A stretch of DNA of 64,000 bases from Ewingella allii (GTDB taxonomy: Bacteria; Pseudomonadota; Gammaproteobacteria; Enterobacterales; Enterobacteriaceae). The translations under genes and the position numbers were made by a program. The DNA lies in the NCBI RefSeq assembly GCF_044430645.1, contig NZ_JAWUDN010000001.1:124001-188000 (forward strand), given 5' to 3'. Below are positions 51,360 through 61,317 of the stretch, one piece after another. How positions within the stretch are numbered: position 1 is the first letter of the stretch; the number at the start of each line of letters is the position of its first letter. The notes under the pieces were generated by a model. It worked only from the letters and a program-made list of their open reading frames with translations. It made no database searches and was not told the DNA's origin.

Positions 51360-52673
51360 ATGACGATTGAGATCAATACCGACGCCGTGACGTCAGGAAG
51401 ACGCAAAATCAGAGCATTACGCTGGTGGATGCTGGCCCTATTTCTACTTGGGGTGACAGTCAACTACATCACCCGCAACTCACTGGGTCTGCTGGCGGCT
51501 GAACTGAAAACCAGCCTGAGTATGACCACCGAACAATACTCTTACATCGTGGCGGCATTTCAGGCGGCCTACACTATTTTCCAACCTTTGTGCGGCTGGC
51601 TGATTGACGTCATTGGCCTGAAACTCGGCTTTCTGATCTGTGCGTCCGTCTGGGCCGTGGTCTGTATGCTGCACGCCGGAGCCGGGGGCTGGATCCAACT
51701 GGCTATTCTGCGCTTCTTTATGGGCAGCGCCGAGGCGGCCGCTACTCCTGCCAACGCCAAAGCCATCTCCGACTGGTTCCCGCGCAAAGAGCGGCCGGTG
51801 GCCGCAGGCTGGGCCGGGGTGGGCTTCTCCATTGGCGCCATGCTGGCACCGCCGATTATTCTGGTGGCTCATCTCTCATTCGGCTGGCGCGGCGCTTTCC
51901 TGTTTTGCGGGATTTTGTCGATGCTGTGGGTGCTGCTGTGGTGGAAGTTCTACCACGCGCCGGAAAACCACCCGAACCTGAGCAAAGAAGAGCTGGCGCT
52001 GATTCGCCAAGACAATGAGCCTCAGCAGACCCGTTTGCCTTTCATCAAATCCCTGAAAACCGTCTGCAAAAATAAGAAATTCTACGGCATTGCCATCCCG
52101 GCGTTTCTGGCGGAACCCGCGTGGGCGGTGTTCAGCTTCTGGGTGCCGCTGTATCTGGCAAACGAGCGCGGCATGGACCTCAAGCACATTGTGATGTTCG
52201 CGTGGTTGCCGTTCTTGGCGGCGGATTTAGGCAGCGTCGCCAGTGGCTATCTCACCACGCTGTATCGCAAATTCTTCGGCTGCACCCGCATTAACTCGAT
52301 TGTTGCCAGCTCGGTGACCGGCGCTTTCTTGATGCTGTCGCTGGCGATGATTGCACTCACCGAAAGCCCGTACGCCGCCATCGCGCTGATCTCCATCGGC
52401 GGCTTTGGGCATCAGGTTATCTCCTGCATGCTGAGTGCGGTGGTGGTGGAGTCATTCGATAAAAGTCAGGTGGCGACGGTCAACGGCATGCGCGGCTCCT
52501 CCGCGTGGATCGCCAGCTTCTTGTTTTCATTATTGATAGGTGCGGTGGCCGACAATATCGGCTTCAACCCGCTGTTTATCGCGATGGGATTTTTTGACCT
52601 GATTGGGGCGGTTTTCCTGATTGCCCTGATAGCAGAACGCCGCACACCGGCAGATAAAAGGAAAAGTGCATGA
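51360..52673 (+). CDS. MFS transporter, anion:cation symporter (ExuT-like) type
   Basis: 437 residues, twelve helices. RWWMLALFLLGVTVNYITRN, the MFS loop DVIGLKLGF, and FFMGSAEAAATPANAKAISD are typical of the ACS branch that includes hexuronate and glucarate importers. A strong GGAGGAG precedes the ATG. Its stop overlaps the GH31 start (ATGA), so it most likely imports the sugar or glycoside the GH31 enzyme cleaves. An acidic sugar is suggested by the family only. Confidence 0.85.
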   Translation: MTIEINTDAVTSGRRKIRALRWWMLALFLLGVTVNYITRNSLGLLAAELKTSLSMTTEQYSYIVAAFQAAYTIFQPLCGWLIDVIGLKLGFLICASVWAVVCMLHAGAGGWIQLAILRFFMGSAEAAATPANAKAISDWFPRKERPVAAGWAGVGFSIGAMLAPPIILVAHLSFGWRGAFLFCGILSMLWVLLWWKFYHAPENHPNLSKEELALIRQDNEPQQTRLPFIKSLKTVCKNKKFYGIAIPAFLAEPAWAVFSFWVPLYLANERGMDLKHIVMFAWLPFLAADLGSVASGYLTTLYRKFFGCTRINSIVASSVTGAFLMLSLAMIALTESPYAAIALISIGGFGHQVISCMLSAVVVESFDKSQVATVNGMRGSSAWIASFLFSLLIGAVADNIGFNPLFIAMGFFDLIGAVFLIALIAERRTPADKRKSA

Positions 52674-55033
52674 AGACGTTAAAGCATTGGGTGCTGGCAG
52701 CACAGGACGCCGCGGGCGTGGAGCTGCGGGTGGACGATCAACATCTGTTTTGCCTGCGGATACTGGAGCAGGGCCTATTCCGCGTGCTGATCAAACGCCG
52801 TGGCGAGCTGGCGCTGGACCGAACCTGGAGCATTGCGCCAACGGACGATGTGCCTTGGGAGGGGCGCGATCGTCTAAGTAATCATGGATTTAGTCTGCCG
52901 GGCTACACGCTGGAGCAGTTTGAGGATCGGCTGGTGATCAGCAGCGAAAAGCTGCGGGTAACGGTTCACCAGCCTTTGTGGCTCGAATGGGAATATCGCC
53001 ACACCGATGGCAGCTGGCAACCGCTGGCCAGTGACCGTAAAACCGGGGCCTATATGCTGTCGGTGAAGGGCGACGGTTCGGCCCACTATCAGCGCCGCTA
53101 TCCCGAAGAGCGCTATTACGGTCTGGGGGAAAAAGCCGGGGATCTCAATCGCGCTGGTCGCCGTTTTGAAATGCGCAATCTGGACGCCATGGGCTATAAC
53201 GCCGCCAGCACCGATCCGCTCTACAAGCATATTCCCTTTACGTTAACGCGCCGGGGTGACGTCAGTTTTGGCCTGTTCTACGATAATCTCAGCAATGTCT
53301 GGCTTGATCTCGGCCAAGAGCTGGATAATTACCATTTGCCTTATCGCCGCTTTAACGCCGAAGCGGGGGATCTCGATTACTATATGTTCCTCGGCCCGAC
53401 GGCCCTCGACGTCACCAAAACCTTGGTGCGGCTGACTGGCAAAACCACCTTCGGCCCGAAATGGAGCCTCGGCTACAGCGGCTCGACCATGTACTACACC
53501 GACGCGTCAGACGCCCAGCAGCAGCTGATGAAGTTCATCAACCTGTGCCGCGAACAGGATATTGCCTGCGACTCGTTCCAGCTCTCTTCCGGCTACACCT
53601 CGATTGGCAATAAGCGTTACGTGTTCAACTGGAATTACGACAAAATCCCTGAGCCGAAAGCCATGTCGCAGGCCTTTCTCGACGCGGGGATCCGCCTGGC
53701 CGCCAACATCAAACCCTGTCTATTGCAGGACCACCCGCAATACGCGCTTGTCGCCCAGCAGGGGCTGTTTATTCGCGATTCACAAGAGGATGTCCCTGAG
53801 CGCTCGGTATTTTGGGATGACGAAGGTTCCCATCTGGACTTCACCAATCTAGCGACCATTCGCTGGTGGCAGCACGGCGTTACCACGCAACTACTGAAAA
53901 ACGGCATTGGCTCAACGTGGAATGATAATAATGAATATGAAGTGTGGGACAGCAACGCGCGCTGCTTTGGCTTCGGAAAATCCATTGCTATCAAGCACAT
54001 TCGTCCGGTGATGCCGCTGTTAATGATGCGCGCCTCCTTCGAGGCTCAGCAGGTATTTGCGCCCAACCTGCGGCCTTATCTCATCTCCCGTTCTGGCTGC
54101 GCCGGGATGCAGCGCTACGTGCAAACATGGAGCGGCGATAACCGCACTTGCTGGCAAACGCTGCGCTACAACACGCGCATGGGGCTGGGCATGAGCCTCT
54201 CCGGCTTGTACAACGTGGGTCATGACGTCGGCGGCTTTGCCGGGGAGCGCCCGGATGAAGAGCTGTTTGTGCGCTGGGTGCAGAATGGCGTGATGCACCC
54301 GCGCTTTACTATTCACTCGTGGAATGATGACGGCACGGTGAATGAGCCATGGATGTTTAGCCAGAGCACGGCGTTGATCCGCGACGCCATCAACCTGCGC
54401 TATCGCCTGCTGCCTTACTTCTACACCTTGCTGTGGCAGGCCCATGAGGATGACGAACCGATGCTGCGCCCGACTTTCCTCGACCACGAGCACGACGCCA
54501 ACACCTTCGTCGAAACCGACGATTTTATGCTGGGGAAAGACCTGCTGGTGGCAAGCGTAGTGGAGCAGGGCCAGCGCGAGCGCGAGGTGTATCTGCCTGC
54601 TAACGAGAGCGGCTGGTGTGATTTTTATAGCGGAAAATGGTTTGCCGGTGGGCAGACCGTCAGGCTGGACGCGCCGCTGGAGCGCCTGCCACTGCTGGTG
54701 CGCGCCGGTGCAGCACTGCCTATGTCTCAGCGCACGGCTTATGTCGATCAGCAGCAGGACAAGGTGCGCGAGCTGCACATTTTCCCAAGCCCGGCGGCGG
54801 CCACCTCTTGCGGTATGCTGTTTGAAGATGACGGCGAGAGCCACGGCTGGAAAGAGGGCAATGCGCTGTGGCTAAGCTGGGAGATTAAAACGGACGGCGA
54901 GAAAATCAGTATCGACTTTACTCAGCGCGGCGATTTCAGACCGGCGTGGGACAGTTTGGGCATCGTGCTGCCAGCCGGAGATACGCGCCCGCTGTGGATT
55001 AATGGCGTGAAGTCAGAGAGTTATAGGTTGTAA
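52670..55033 (+). CDS. Glycoside hydrolase family 31 (alpha-glycosidase)
   Basis: 787 residues, no signal peptide, so cytoplasmic. The GH31 barrel starts at TTFGPKWSLGYSGSTMYYTD. The nucleophile aspartate lies in GSTWNDNNEYE and the acid/base aspartate in WSGDNRTCWQTLRYN; GHDVGGF follows, as in alpha-glucosidases and alpha-xylosidases. N- and C-terminal beta-sandwich domains flank the barrel. It would release an alpha-linked sugar from an imported oligosaccharide; specificity is not decided by the motifs. Confidence 0.9.
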   Translation: MKTLKHWVLAAQDAAGVELRVDDQHLFCLRILEQGLFRVLIKRRGELALDRTWSIAPTDDVPWEGRDRLSNHGFSLPGYTLEQFEDRLVISSEKLRVTVHQPLWLEWEYRHTDGSWQPLASDRKTGAYMLSVKGDGSAHYQRRYPEERYYGLGEKAGDLNRAGRRFEMRNLDAMGYNAASTDPLYKHIPFTLTRRGDVSFGLFYDNLSNVWLDLGQELDNYHLPYRRFNAEAGDLDYYMFLGPTALDVTKTLVRLTGKTTFGPKWSLGYSGSTMYYTDASDAQQQLMKFINLCREQDIACDSFQLSSGYTSIGNKRYVFNWNYDKIPEPKAMSQAFLDAGIRLAANIKPCLLQDHPQYALVAQQGLFIRDSQEDVPERSVFWDDEGSHLDFTNLATIRWWQHGVTTQLLKNGIGSTWNDNNEYEVWDSNARCFGFGKSIAIKHIRPVMPLLMMRASFEAQQVFAPNLRPYLISRSGCAGMQRYVQTWSGDNRTCWQTLRYNTRMGLGMSLSGLYNVGHDVGGFAGERPDEELFVRWVQNGVMHPRFTIHSWNDDGTVNEPWMFSQSTALIRDAINLRYRLLPYFYTLLWQAHEDDEPMLRPTFLDHEHDANTFVETDDFMLGKDLLVASVVEQGQREREVYLPANESGWCDFYSGKWFAGGQTVRLDAPLERLPLLVRAGAALPMSQRTAYVDQQQDKVRELHIFPSPAAATSCGMLFEDDGESHGWKEGNALWLSWEIKTDGEKISIDFTQRGDFRPAWDSLGIVLPAGDTRPLWINGVKSESYRL

Positions 55034-55042
55034 GCTTTTAGC

Positions 55043-55066
55043 GCCTCCCCCTAAAAAGGGGGAGGC
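55043..55066. terminator. Hairpin between convergent GH31 and xseA genes
   Basis: Perfect 9-base stem GCCTCCCCC / GGGGGAGGC with a 6-base loop, just after the GH31 stop. No T run follows. Confidence 0.55.
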
Positions 55067-55089
55067 TGGGAAGGGGTATACAGCGACCG

Positions 55090-56466
55090 CTATTGCTTCA
55101 CAGCGGGCTTGCGCGTTTTCTTCGCAAGCGTCACGGCTTTCACTTCGCTCTCAATCCAACCATCCGCCAGACGGGTTTTCAGCGTGTCGCCCGGCGCGGT
55201 CTGCGTGGTTTTCTTCAGCAATTCACCCTTCGGCGTGGTGGTCACGCTATAACCGCGCGCCAGCGTAGCCAAAGGACTGACGGCTTCCAGCTGGGTGCAG
55301 GCCGTGCCAAAACGCTGGCGGCTGTTGGACAGTTGCAGGGCCAGCGCCTGTTGCAGACGGTACTGCAATTTCTGGACTCGCTGCTGGGCGCGATGAATGC
55401 GCGACTGCGGCTGCTGCTGGTTGAGGCGCTGCTGCAGGCGATCGATGCGACGCAGCATCTGGCGCAGCTGGTTTTGCATGGCCTCATCAAGCCGACGGCG
55501 CAGTTTGAACAGCGCGGTTTGCTGGCGAGCCAGGCGCAGGTGCGGGTGCTGTTGCTGCAAACGATGGTTCAGGCGGGTAAAACGCTGAGCCAGCTGGGCG
55601 AGGTAATAGTCCATCGCCATTTCCAAACGCTGCTGCTGAGATTGAATCTGGCGCAGCAGTTCCAGCTGATTGCGGCTGATTAACTCGGCGGCGGCAGACG
55701 GCGTCGGCGCGCGCAGGTCGGCCACAAAGTCGGCGATGGTGACGTCGGTTTCATGGCCGACGGCGCTGACAATCGGAATGGCGCTTTTGAAAATGGCCCG
55801 CGCCACGCGCTCATCGTTAAAGCTCCACAAATCTTCCAAAGAGCCACCGCCGCGCCCGACAATCAACACATCCACTTCCTGACGCGAGTTTGCCAGCTCA
55901 ATGGCACGGACGATTTGCATCGGCGCGTCGACACCCTGCACGGCGGTTGGGTAGATGATGACCGGCAGCGACGGGTCACGGCGTTTCAGCACGTTCAACA
56001 CGTCATGTAGCGCCGCGCCGCTCGACGAGGTGATCACCCCGACACACTTGGCAGGCGAGGGCAGGGGCTGCTTGAATTGGGCGTCGAACAGCCCTTCGGT
56101 AGCCAGCTGCTGCTTGAGCAGGTCAAATTTCTGCTGCAACAGCCCATCACCGGCTTCTTGCATGCTTTCGGCAATCAGCTGATAGTCGCCGCGCGGCTCA
56201 TACAGCGTGATAGTGGCGCGAACTAACACCTGCTGGCCGTTTTGCGGGCGGAAGGTGGTGCGGCGATTGGTGTTGCGGAACATGGCACAGCGAACCTGCG
56301 CCCGGTCGTCTTTCAGGGTGAAATACCAGTGACCGGACGAGGGTTGGGAGAAGTTGGAGATCTCGCCTGAAAGCCAGACCTGGCCCATTTCGTTCTCCAG
56401 CAGCTGTCGAACCGTCTGATTCAGGCGGCTTACTGTAAAAATTGGCGGGGAAGAAGGTAGTGGCAT
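55090..56466 (-). CDS. xseA: Exonuclease VII large subunit
   Basis: 458 residues (E. coli 456). N-terminal OB fold (IFTVSRLNQTVRQLLE, VWLSGEISNFSQPSSGHWYF), catalytic core with GVITSSSGAALHDVL and RGGGSLEDLWSFNDE, then a long Gln/Arg-rich coiled coil (about 270-400). It degrades single-stranded DNA together with XseB. It is divergent from guaB, as in E. coli. Confidence 0.97.
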   Translation of the reverse strand: MPLPSSPPIFTVSRLNQTVRQLLENEMGQVWLSGEISNFSQPSSGHWYFTLKDDRAQVRCAMFRNTNRRTTFRPQNGQQVLVRATITLYEPRGDYQLIAESMQEAGDGLLQQKFDLLKQQLATEGLFDAQFKQPLPSPAKCVGVITSSSGAALHDVLNVLKRRDPSLPVIIYPTAVQGVDAPMQIVRAIELANSRQEVDVLIVGRGGGSLEDLWSFNDERVARAIFKSAIPIVSAVGHETDVTIADFVADLRAPTPSAAAELISRNQLELLRQIQSQQQRLEMAMDYYLAQLAQRFTRLNHRLQQQHPHLRLARQQTALFKLRRRLDEAMQNQLRQMLRRIDRLQQRLNQQQPQSRIHRAQQRVQKLQYRLQQALALQLSNSRQRFGTACTQLEAVSPLATLARGYSVTTTPKGELLKKTTQTAPGDTLKTRLADGWIESEVKAVTLAKKTRKPAVKQ

Positions 56467-56577
56467 GTGATCCAGATCAAATTCAAAAACAGAGACTTAA
56501 TCGGTCGATACTACATGCCCAAACAAGGTAATCAAGAAGTTTCGTAAATAGTACTAGTCGCAATGGGCCCTCACCTG

Positions 56578-56583
56578 TATAAT
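56578..56583 (+). promoter_or_regulatory. Likely -10 element of guaBA
   Basis: A perfect TATAAT lies 51 bases before the guaB start codon in the xseA-guaB divergent region. The corresponding -35 region is poor, which would fit an activated promoter. Confidence 0.5.
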
Positions 56584-56634
56584 CCCGCTGCAATATTTTA
56601 TCCTTTCCGCATCCACCTTGGTGAGATATTGCCC

Positions 56635-58101
56635 ATGCTACGTATCGCAAAAGAAGCTCTAACGTTCGACGACGTCCTCCTTGTACCAGCTCACTCCACA
56701 GTTCTGCCTAATACTGCCGACCTAAGCACTCAACTGACCGCTAAAATCCGTCTCAATATTCCAATGCTGTCTGCAGCAATGGATACCGTGACTGAAGCGA
56801 ATCTGGCGATTGCTCTGGCGCAAGAGGGCGGTCTGGGATTCATTCACAAGAACATGTCCATTGAACGTCAGGCCGAAGAAGTTCGCCGCGTTAAGAAGCA
56901 TGAAAGCGGCGTGGTCGCCGACCCGAAAACGGTCACCCCTTCTACCACCCTGCGTCAAGTTAAAGAACTCACCGAAATCAACGGCTTTGCCGGTTATCCT
57001 GTCGTGACCGAAGGCAACGAACTGGTGGGTATTATTACCGGCCGTGACGTGCGCTTTGTGACCGACCTGGAACAGCCTGTCACCGCAGTGATGACCCCGA
57101 AAGAGCGTCTGGTGACGGTCAAAGAGGGCGAAGCACGCGAAGTTGTGTTGCAGAAAATGCACGAAAAACGCGTTGAGAAAGCGCTGGTTGTTGACGCGCA
57201 ATTCCACCTGCTGGGTATGATCACCGTTAAAGACTTCCAAAAAGCGGAACGTAAACCTAACGCCTGTAAAGATGAGCAAGGCAGTCTGCGCGTTGGCGCG
57301 GCAGTTGGCGCTGGCGAAGGCAACGAAGAGCGTATCGACGCACTGGTTGCGGCGGGCGTTGACGTCCTGCTGATCGACTCCTCACACGGCCACTCCGAAG
57401 GCGTTCTGTCCCGCATTCGCGCCACTCGCGCTAAATATCCAGACTTAGAAATCATTGGCGGCAACGTGGCGACCGGCGCTGGCGCACTGGCGCTGGTGGA
57501 AGCTGGCGTGAGCGCGGTGAAAGTGGGTATCGGCCCTGGCTCAATCTGTACGACGCGTATCGTGACCGGCGTAGGTGTTCCACAAATCACCGCCGTGTCT
57601 GATGCGGTGGCTGCGTTGGAAGGCACCGGTATTCCGATTATCGCTGACGGCGGTATCCGTTTCTCTGGTGACATCGCTAAAGCTATCGCAGCTGGCGCAA
57701 GCTGCGTGATGGTTGGCGGCATGCTGGCAGGTACTGAAGAGTCTCCGGGCGAAATCGAACTGTACCAAGGCCGCGCATTCAAATCTTACCGCGGCATGGG
57801 TTCTCTGGGCGCGATGTCCAAAGGCTCTTCTGACCGTTACTTCCAGACGGATAACGCCGCTGACAAGCTGGTGCCGGAAGGTATCGAAGGTCGCGTGGCG
57901 TATAAAGGCCGTCTGAAAGAGATCGTTCACCAGCAAATGGGTGGTTTGCGCTCATGTATGGGCCTGACCGGTTGTGCTACTATCCACGACCTGCGTACCA
58001 AGGCTGAATTTGTTCGCATCAGCGGTGCGGGGATTCAGGAGAGTCACGTTCACGATGTGACTATCACCAAGGAATCGCCGAACTACCGCATGGGTTCCTA
58101 A
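56635..58101 (+). CDS. guaB: IMP dehydrogenase
   Basis: 488 residues, E. coli length, from the ATG at 56635 (MLRIAKEALTFDDVLLVPAH); the upstream extension includes the promoter. Two CBS domains (about 93-205) sit inside the barrel. The catalytic Cys is in GPGSICTTRIVTG and the flap region in YRGMGSLGAM. It makes XMP from IMP for GMP synthesis. Cotranscribed with guaA 119 bases later. Confidence 0.98.
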   Translation: MLRIAKEALTFDDVLLVPAHSTVLPNTADLSTQLTAKIRLNIPMLSAAMDTVTEANLAIALAQEGGLGFIHKNMSIERQAEEVRRVKKHESGVVADPKTVTPSTTLRQVKELTEINGFAGYPVVTEGNELVGIITGRDVRFVTDLEQPVTAVMTPKERLVTVKEGEAREVVLQKMHEKRVEKALVVDAQFHLLGMITVKDFQKAERKPNACKDEQGSLRVGAAVGAGEGNEERIDALVAAGVDVLLIDSSHGHSEGVLSRIRATRAKYPDLEIIGGNVATGAGALALVEAGVSAVKVGIGPGSICTTRIVTGVGVPQITAVSDAVAALEGTGIPIIADGGIRFSGDIAKAIAAGASCVMVGGMLAGTEESPGEIELYQGRAFKSYRGMGSLGAMSKGSSDRYFQTDNAADKLVPEGIEGRVAYKGRLKEIVHQQMGGLRSCMGLTGCATIHDLRTKAEFVRISGAGIQESHVHDVTITKESPNYRMGS

Positions 58102-58220
58102 CCCTTAAGACAGCGAGCCACGTGCTCGCTGTCTGCTTTATTGAAGTAAGCTTTTATTGTTGTTGAAAGTTTAACTCGTTGTTTTAACGCTTTTTATTGC
58201 TTTCTGGAAAACGCCCCCTC

Positions 58221-59798
58221 ATGAGCGAAAATATTCACAAGCACCGTATCCTGATCCTCGATTTCGGCTCCCAGTACACCCAACTTGTTGCACGCCGCGT
58301 GCGTGAACTGGGCGTGTATTGCGAACTCTGGGCTTGGGACGTAACCGAAGCCCAAATCCGCGAATTCAACCCGAACGGTATTATCCTGTCCGGTGGCCCG
58401 GAAAGTACCACCGCCACCGACAGCCCACGTGCACCGGACTACGTGTTCGAAGCTGGCGTACCGGTTCTCGGCGTATGCTACGGCATGCAGACCATGGCAA
58501 TGCAACTTGGCGGCCATGTTGAAGGTTCCAACGAGCGTGAGTTCGGCTATGCGCAGGTTGAAGTTCAGACCGAAAGCGCGCTGATCCGCGACATTCAGGA
58601 CGCCCTCAGCGACAGCGCCAAGCCGCTGCTCGACGTATGGATGAGCCACGGCGACAAAGTCACCGCTATCCCGTCTGACTTCGTGACCGTTGCCAGCACC
58701 GATACCTGCCCGTTTGCCATTATGGCTAACGAGGAAAAACGCTTCTACGGCGTACAGTTCCACCCAGAAGTAACGCACACCCGTCAGGGCCTGCGCATTC
58801 TGGAGCGTTTTGTGATGGACATCTGCCAGTGCGAAGCCCTGTGGACCCCGGCTAAAATCATCGAAGACGCCGTTGAACGCCTGCGCGAACAAGTCGGCAA
58901 CGACCATGTGATCCTCGGCCTGTCCGGCGGCGTGGACTCTTCCGTTACTGCCATGCTGCTGCATCGCGCCATCGGCGACCGTCTGACCTGTGTGTTTGTC
59001 GACAACGGCCTGCTGCGTCTGAACGAAGCCGATCAGGTGCTGGAAATGTTCGGCGACCGTTTCGGTCTGAACATCGTTCACGTGGCGGCGGAAGATCGCT
59101 TCCTGTCTGCTCTGGCCGGCGTTGATGAGCCAGAAGCTAAGCGTAAAATCATCGGCCGCGTGTTCGTTGAAGTGTTCGACGAAGAAGCCTGCAAACAAGA
59201 AGAAGTAAAATGGCTGGCACAGGGCACCATCTACCCTGACGTGATTGAGTCTGCGGCCTCTGCCACCGGCAAAGCCCACGTCATCAAGTCACACCACAAC
59301 GTGGGTGGCCTGCCGAAAGAGATGAAACTGGGTCTGGTTGAGCCGCTGAAAGAGCTGTTCAAAGACGAAGTGCGCAAAATTGGTCTGGAACTCGGCCTGC
59401 CGTACGACATGCTTTTCCGCCACCCGTTCCCGGGGCCAGGTTTAGGCGTTCGCGTATTGGGCGAAGTGAAGAAAGAGTACTGCGACCTGCTGCGTCGCGC
59501 CGATGCTATCTTCATCGAAGAGCTGCATAAAGCCGACCTGTATAACAAAGTCAGCCAGGCCTTCACCGTCTTCCTGCCGGTTCGCTCCGTCGGCGTGATG
59601 GGCGATGGCCGTAAATATGACTGGGTGGTTTCTCTGCGCGCAGTAGAAACCATCGACTTCATGACTGCTCACTGGGCGCACCTGCCGTACGATTTCCTCG
59701 GCCGCTGCTCCAACCGCATCATCAACGAAGTCGACGGCATCTCCCGCGTGGTTTACGACATCTCCGGTAAACCACCTGCGACGATTGAGTGGGAATGA
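58221..59798 (+). CDS. guaA: GMP synthase (glutamine-hydrolysing)
   Basis: 525 residues, E. coli length, from the ATG at 58221 (MSENIHKHRILILDFGSQYT). The amidotransferase Cys86 is in GVCYGMQTMA, with His/Glu in FHPEV. The ATP-pyrophosphatase P-loop is LSGGVDSS. C-terminal GMP dimerisation domain ends PPATIEWE. It aminates XMP to GMP. A terminator follows. Confidence 0.98.
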   Translation: MSENIHKHRILILDFGSQYTQLVARRVRELGVYCELWAWDVTEAQIREFNPNGIILSGGPESTTATDSPRAPDYVFEAGVPVLGVCYGMQTMAMQLGGHVEGSNEREFGYAQVEVQTESALIRDIQDALSDSAKPLLDVWMSHGDKVTAIPSDFVTVASTDTCPFAIMANEEKRFYGVQFHPEVTHTRQGLRILERFVMDICQCEALWTPAKIIEDAVERLREQVGNDHVILGLSGGVDSSVTAMLLHRAIGDRLTCVFVDNGLLRLNEADQVLEMFGDRFGLNIVHVAAEDRFLSALAGVDEPEAKRKIIGRVFVEVFDEEACKQEEVKWLAQGTIYPDVIESAASATGKAHVIKSHHNVGGLPKEMKLGLVEPLKELFKDEVRKIGLELGLPYDMLFRHPFPGPGLGVRVLGEVKKEYCDLLRRADAIFIEELHKADLYNKVSQAFTVFLPVRSVGVMGDGRKYDWVVSLRAVETIDFMTAHWAHLPYDFLGRCSNRIINEVDGISRVVYDISGKPPATIEWE

Positions 59799-59822
59799 TC
59801 CCCTCAGCATTAAAATAAAACG

Positions 59823-59850
59823 AAAGCCCGCGATTGCGGGCTTTTTTTTG
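59823..59850. terminator. guaA terminator
   Basis: Stem AAAGCCCGC / GCGGGCTTT with a GATT loop followed by eight T residues, between convergent guaA and the GH1 gene. Confidence 0.93.
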
Positions 59851-59872
59851 TGCGGGATTCAACCATCAGCAA

Positions 59873-61303
59873 TCAGAGTTTTTCGCCGTTGGTGGCAATC
59901 ACCTCTTTATACCAGTTAAAGGACTTCTTACGGCTGCGGTTCAGAGTGCCGTTGCCGTCATTGTCTTTATCGACGTAGATCAGGCCGTAGCGTTTTTTCA
60001 TTTCGCCGGTACCGGCGGAAACCAGATCGATACATCCCCACGGCGTATAGCCCATCAGCTCGACGCCGTCCTCGACCACGGCTTTCTTCATTTCGGCAAT
60101 ATGAGCGGACATATAGTCGATGCGGTACTGGTCATTGACCGTGCCGTCGCGCTCTTGCACGTCAATCGCGCCGAAGCCGTTTTCCACAATGAACAGCGGC
60201 AGCTGATAGTGATCCCAGAACCAGTTCAGCGAATAGCGCAGGCCCACTGGATCAATCTGCCAGCCCCAGTCGGACTTCTGCACATAAGGGTTAGAGACCA
60301 GACTCTTGGTTTCGTCGTAATCCAGCTGCGGGTTGTCGTCGGTGGCTTTGGTTGCAAACGACATGTAGTAGCTAAAGCCGATATAGTCGACGCAGCCCTG
60401 CTCGAGTGCCGCCAGATCGTTTTCGGTGATATCTAGCTCGAAGCCCCGACGCTCAAAATATTTCAGCAGATGCTGCGGATATTCGCCGCGCACGTGAACA
60501 TCGGTGAACCAGTAGCGGCGGTGCATGGCGGTCATCGCCATCATCATATCGCGCGGCGCACAGGTCAGCGGGTAAATAGGGCACATGGCAATCATGCAGC
60601 CAACCTGCAAATCTGGGTTAATGGCCTTGGCGGCGCTGACGGCCAGCGCACTGGCGACCAGCTCGTAATGGGCGGCCTGATACATCACCGGCTCGCGATC
60701 TTCCCCCGCGACATACTTCAATCCGGAGTTGGTGAAGGGGGCGAAATCTTCGTGATAGTTGGCCTGATTGTTGATCTCGTTGAAGGTCATCCAATACTTC
60801 ACTTTGTGCTGGTAGCGCGTAAACACCACCTTGGCAAAGCGCACGAAAAAGTCGATCAGCTTGCGATTGCGCCAGCCGCCGTACTCGACCACCAAGTGAT
60901 AAGGCATCTCGAAGTGCGACAGGGTGATCACTGGCTCAATGCCGTGTTTCAGGCACTCGTCGAACAGGTCATCGTAAAATTGCAGGCCCGCTTCGTTTGG
61001 CTCTAACTCATCCCCCTGTGGGAAGATTCGCGTCCAGGCAATCGAGGTGCGGAAGCATTTAAACCCCAGCTCGGCGAACAGCGCGATATCTTCTTTATAG
61101 CGATGATAAAAATCGATGGCTTCGTGATTAGGGTAGTTTTTGCCCGGCAACACGCCATCGGTGATCACGCGCGGGACGCCGTGCGCGCCAGCGGTCATGA
61201 CGTCAGCAACGCTGACCCCTTTGCCACCTTCTTTCCAACCTCCTTCCAGCTGGTGCGCGGCCACCGCGCCTCCCCACAGAAATCCTTCTTTGAATCCGGA
61301 CAT
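59873..61303 (-). CDS. GH1 6-phospho-beta-glucosidase
   Basis: 476 residues, close to E. coli BglA/AscB. FLWGGAVAAHQLEGGWKEGG at the N-terminus, acid/base Glu in TFNEINNQ, nucleophile Glu in FIVENGFGA. KKRYGLIYVD near the C-terminus corresponds to the phosphate-binding loop of 6-phospho-glycosidases. It hydrolyses PTS-imported phosphorylated beta-glucosides. The kinase gene bglK lies 14 bases upstream and the PTS genes further right are divergent. Confidence 0.93.
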   Translation of the reverse strand: MSGFKEGFLWGGAVAAHQLEGGWKEGGKGVSVADVMTAGAHGVPRVITDGVLPGKNYPNHEAIDFYHRYKEDIALFAELGFKCFRTSIAWTRIFPQGDELEPNEAGLQFYDDLFDECLKHGIEPVITLSHFEMPYHLVVEYGGWRNRKLIDFFVRFAKVVFTRYQHKVKYWMTFNEINNQANYHEDFAPFTNSGLKYVAGEDREPVMYQAAHYELVASALAVSAAKAINPDLQVGCMIAMCPIYPLTCAPRDMMMAMTAMHRRYWFTDVHVRGEYPQHLLKYFERRGFELDITENDLAALEQGCVDYIGFSYYMSFATKATDDNPQLDYDETKSLVSNPYVQKSDWGWQIDPVGLRYSLNWFWDHYQLPLFIVENGFGAIDVQERDGTVNDQYRIDYMSAHIAEMKKAVVEDGVELMGYTPWGCIDLVSAGTGEMKKRYGLIYVDKDNDGNGTLNRSRKKSFNWYKEVIATNGEKL

Positions 61304-61317
61304 ATTCTTTCCCTCAA

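Noticed and set aside
58194..59279. 361-codon minus-strand frame antisense to guaA
   Set aside because: It is a long shadow caused by guaA codon usage; guaA itself is complete and conserved.
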